Assembly (NCBI GenBank): GCA_021413925.1
Contig: JAIOPL010000010.1
Coordinates: 1-64,000 of the forward strand
Reading direction: 5' to 3'
Length of the DNA: 64,000 nucleotides
Origin: Verrucomicrobiota bacterium
GTDB lineage: Bacteria; Verrucomicrobiota; Verrucomicrobiia; Chthoniobacterales; UBA6821
The notes under the pieces are model-generated. The model saw only the letters and a program-made list of their open reading frames with translations, ran no database searches and was not told where the DNA came from. The translations under genes and the position numbers were made by a program. Shown piece after piece: positions 63,122-64,000 of this stretch; the stretch's first letter is position 1; each line of letters begins with the position of its first letter.

Positions 63122-63460
63122 CTAGGCCGCAGCGTTCCCGCTGTGAGCCGGCTGACTCTTGAGCTCTTCGGTGCGAAGCAATACCCGCTGGCGCATGATC
63201 TTTCCTGACTTGAACTTCACAGTCGCACGCGAGGGGATGGGCACGTCGACATCGGGTTGGTTCGGATTCCTTCCCACGCGGGAACGGGTGAGGCGCACCT
63301 CGAACACGCCAAAATTCCTCAACTCGACTCCGTCGCCTTTGGCTAGGGCCTCCGTGATATGGTCGAGCGTCTTCTGGATGACGTTGAAGACATCACTCTG
63401 GATCAGGCCCGTTTCGTTACTGATGGCAATGACGAGGTCGCGTTTGGTGAGGTTGGCCAT
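63122..63460 (-). CDS. HU/IHF family DNA-binding protein
   Basis: This 112-residue protein opens MANLTKRDLVIAISNETGLI. VELRNFGVFEVRLTRSRVGR then NPNQPDVDVPIPSRATVKFK forms the beta-ribbon arm that bends DNA. Size and the NPNQ signature fit IHF-alpha/HU proteins. A 20-residue C-terminal tail is added. HU proteins shape the nucleoid and may assist uvrA. It lies 49 bp upstream of uvrA in the same direction, so a shared transcript is possible. Confidence 0.93.
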   Translation of the reverse strand: MANLTKRDLVIAISNETGLIQSDVFNVIQKTLDHITEALAKGDGVELRNFGVFEVRLTRSRVGRNPNQPDVDVPIPSRATVKFKSGKIMRQRVLLRTEELKSQPAHSGNAAA

Positions 63461-63591
63461 GATGAGAAGATGTTATGGTGGTTGTTTTCTCTATCGGGGG
63501 CCAGAGAAGAAAAGAAATGTCCTACAGAAAGAACTCTCTGATAGCAAGAAACAAAACTAAAAGAAAACCCTTCCTAAGGAATCTGCAGAAC

Positions 63592-64000
63592 TCAACATCT
63601 GCCATTCTTGAGCACCGCCGAACGCCACCAAGCCAGCAGCTCGTGATGGCAGGCATTCCACTCGGAGATAGGCTCGGCAATACGGGCCGTCCAGTTGGCG
63701 GATCCTACGGCCCCCGGTACGTTGAAGCGCTGGCTTGTCCCGAAGAGGTCCGTGATCATCGGGATCGCGATCCAGGAATTGCAGGCCAAGATTCCTTCCA
63801 TGAGAGCTCGATGAACAATATCGCCGAAGGAAGTCACCGGATCGATCTCCGGATGGGCTGAGAAGAGGAGGAGTTCATTGAGGATTTTGCGGCAACCCGC
63901 CTCTTCTTCCCCGCCATGAGCCAAGCCTGCTTGCCATGCTTCCCACTGAGTAATCATTGGCGCGTGGTCGTGGGTTGCGTAGGTGGCGACCGAGATGCGG
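63592..64000 (-). CDS. malQ: 4-alpha-glucanotransferase (amylomaltase), C-terminal part
   Basis: The gene runs beyond the window: reading frame continues through 64000. The visible part has VATYATHDHAPMITQWEAW, the conserved MalQ THD segment (catalytic stabiliser Asp). IAIPMITDLFGTSQRFNVPG and GSANWTARI make up the family's C-terminal signature (xxPxTxxxNWxxR). MalQ moves glucan chains in maltodextrin or glycogen metabolism. The ATG at 63957 is only an internal Met. Only about 136 residues are visible, so no statement on the N-terminal domain is possible. Confidence 0.88.
   Translation of the reverse strand, partial: RISVATYATHDHAPMITQWEAWQAGLAHGGEEEAGCRKILNELLLFSAHPEIDPVTSFGDIVHRALMEGILACNSWIAIPMITDLFGTSQRFNVPGAVGSANWTARIAEPISEWNACHHELLAWWRSAVLKNGRC

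Overview
The window looks like chromosomal DNA of a Verrucomicrobia bacterium, probably Chthoniobacterales/Spartobacteria. Four things point there: a complete Verru_Chthon type cassette (pseudopilin-like genes D-B-C-A), an exosortase/PEP-CTERM system, a double-length UvrA as in Chlamydiae and relatives, and a ribonucleotide reductase small subunit with the class Ic (Phe instead of Tyr) signature. This placement rests on recognised families; no database search was run. No rRNA, CRISPR array, phage or complete insertion sequence was seen.

Layout. 0.1-9.4 kb is a cell-surface polysaccharide region: three GT9 heptosyltransferase-like genes (the first broken by frameshifts), an O-antigen polymerase-like protein, an FkbM methyltransferase, two GT4 glycosyltransferases and a putative further transferase. 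9.5-11.9 kb holds exosortase, an EpsI-like protein and a membrane PAS protein. 12-15.6 kb has a 5'-3' exonuclease coupled to a SufR-like regulator, a rhomboid-like pseudoprotease and a single-pass membrane protein. 15.6-21.2 kb, minus strand, is the D-B-C-A cassette, whose gene order and features match the minor pseudopilins GspH-I-J-K, plus a fifth secreted protein. 21-31 kb has crcB, an RNA helicase, a znuA-fur-secreted protein operon divergent from a His-rich outer-membrane protein, an OprB porin, a methyltransferase and a prokaryotic pentameric ligand-gated channel. 31.6-40.4 kb has tRNA-Asp, ubiD with a duplicated 3' end, a PEP-CTERM protein (an exosortase substrate), a squalene/phytoene synthase-like gene, pgsA, der, a YihY protein and pdxH.

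40.6-43 kb is the tRNA-Thr / tuf / tRNA-Trp / secE / nusG cluster, closed by a terminator directly after nusG. 43-47.6 kb carries a CPBP protease, comF, accD and folC. 47.8-52 kb is nrdA-nrdB under a near-consensus NrdR box. 52-57 kb has a secreted glycosidase, hsp20, a split chromate transporter and a PLD-family enzyme. 57.4-63 kb is the fused uvrA, followed by an HU/IHF gene and the 3' part of malQ running off the edge.

Intergenic spaces repeatedly hold degenerate purine/pyrimidine arms and CTCTGCG-type repeats. One of these has become coding in the exonuclease tail. Two loci share a 51-bp block that may be a HicB antitoxin remnant. Shine-Dalgarno sequences are mostly weak, so many starts are judgement calls and are flagged.
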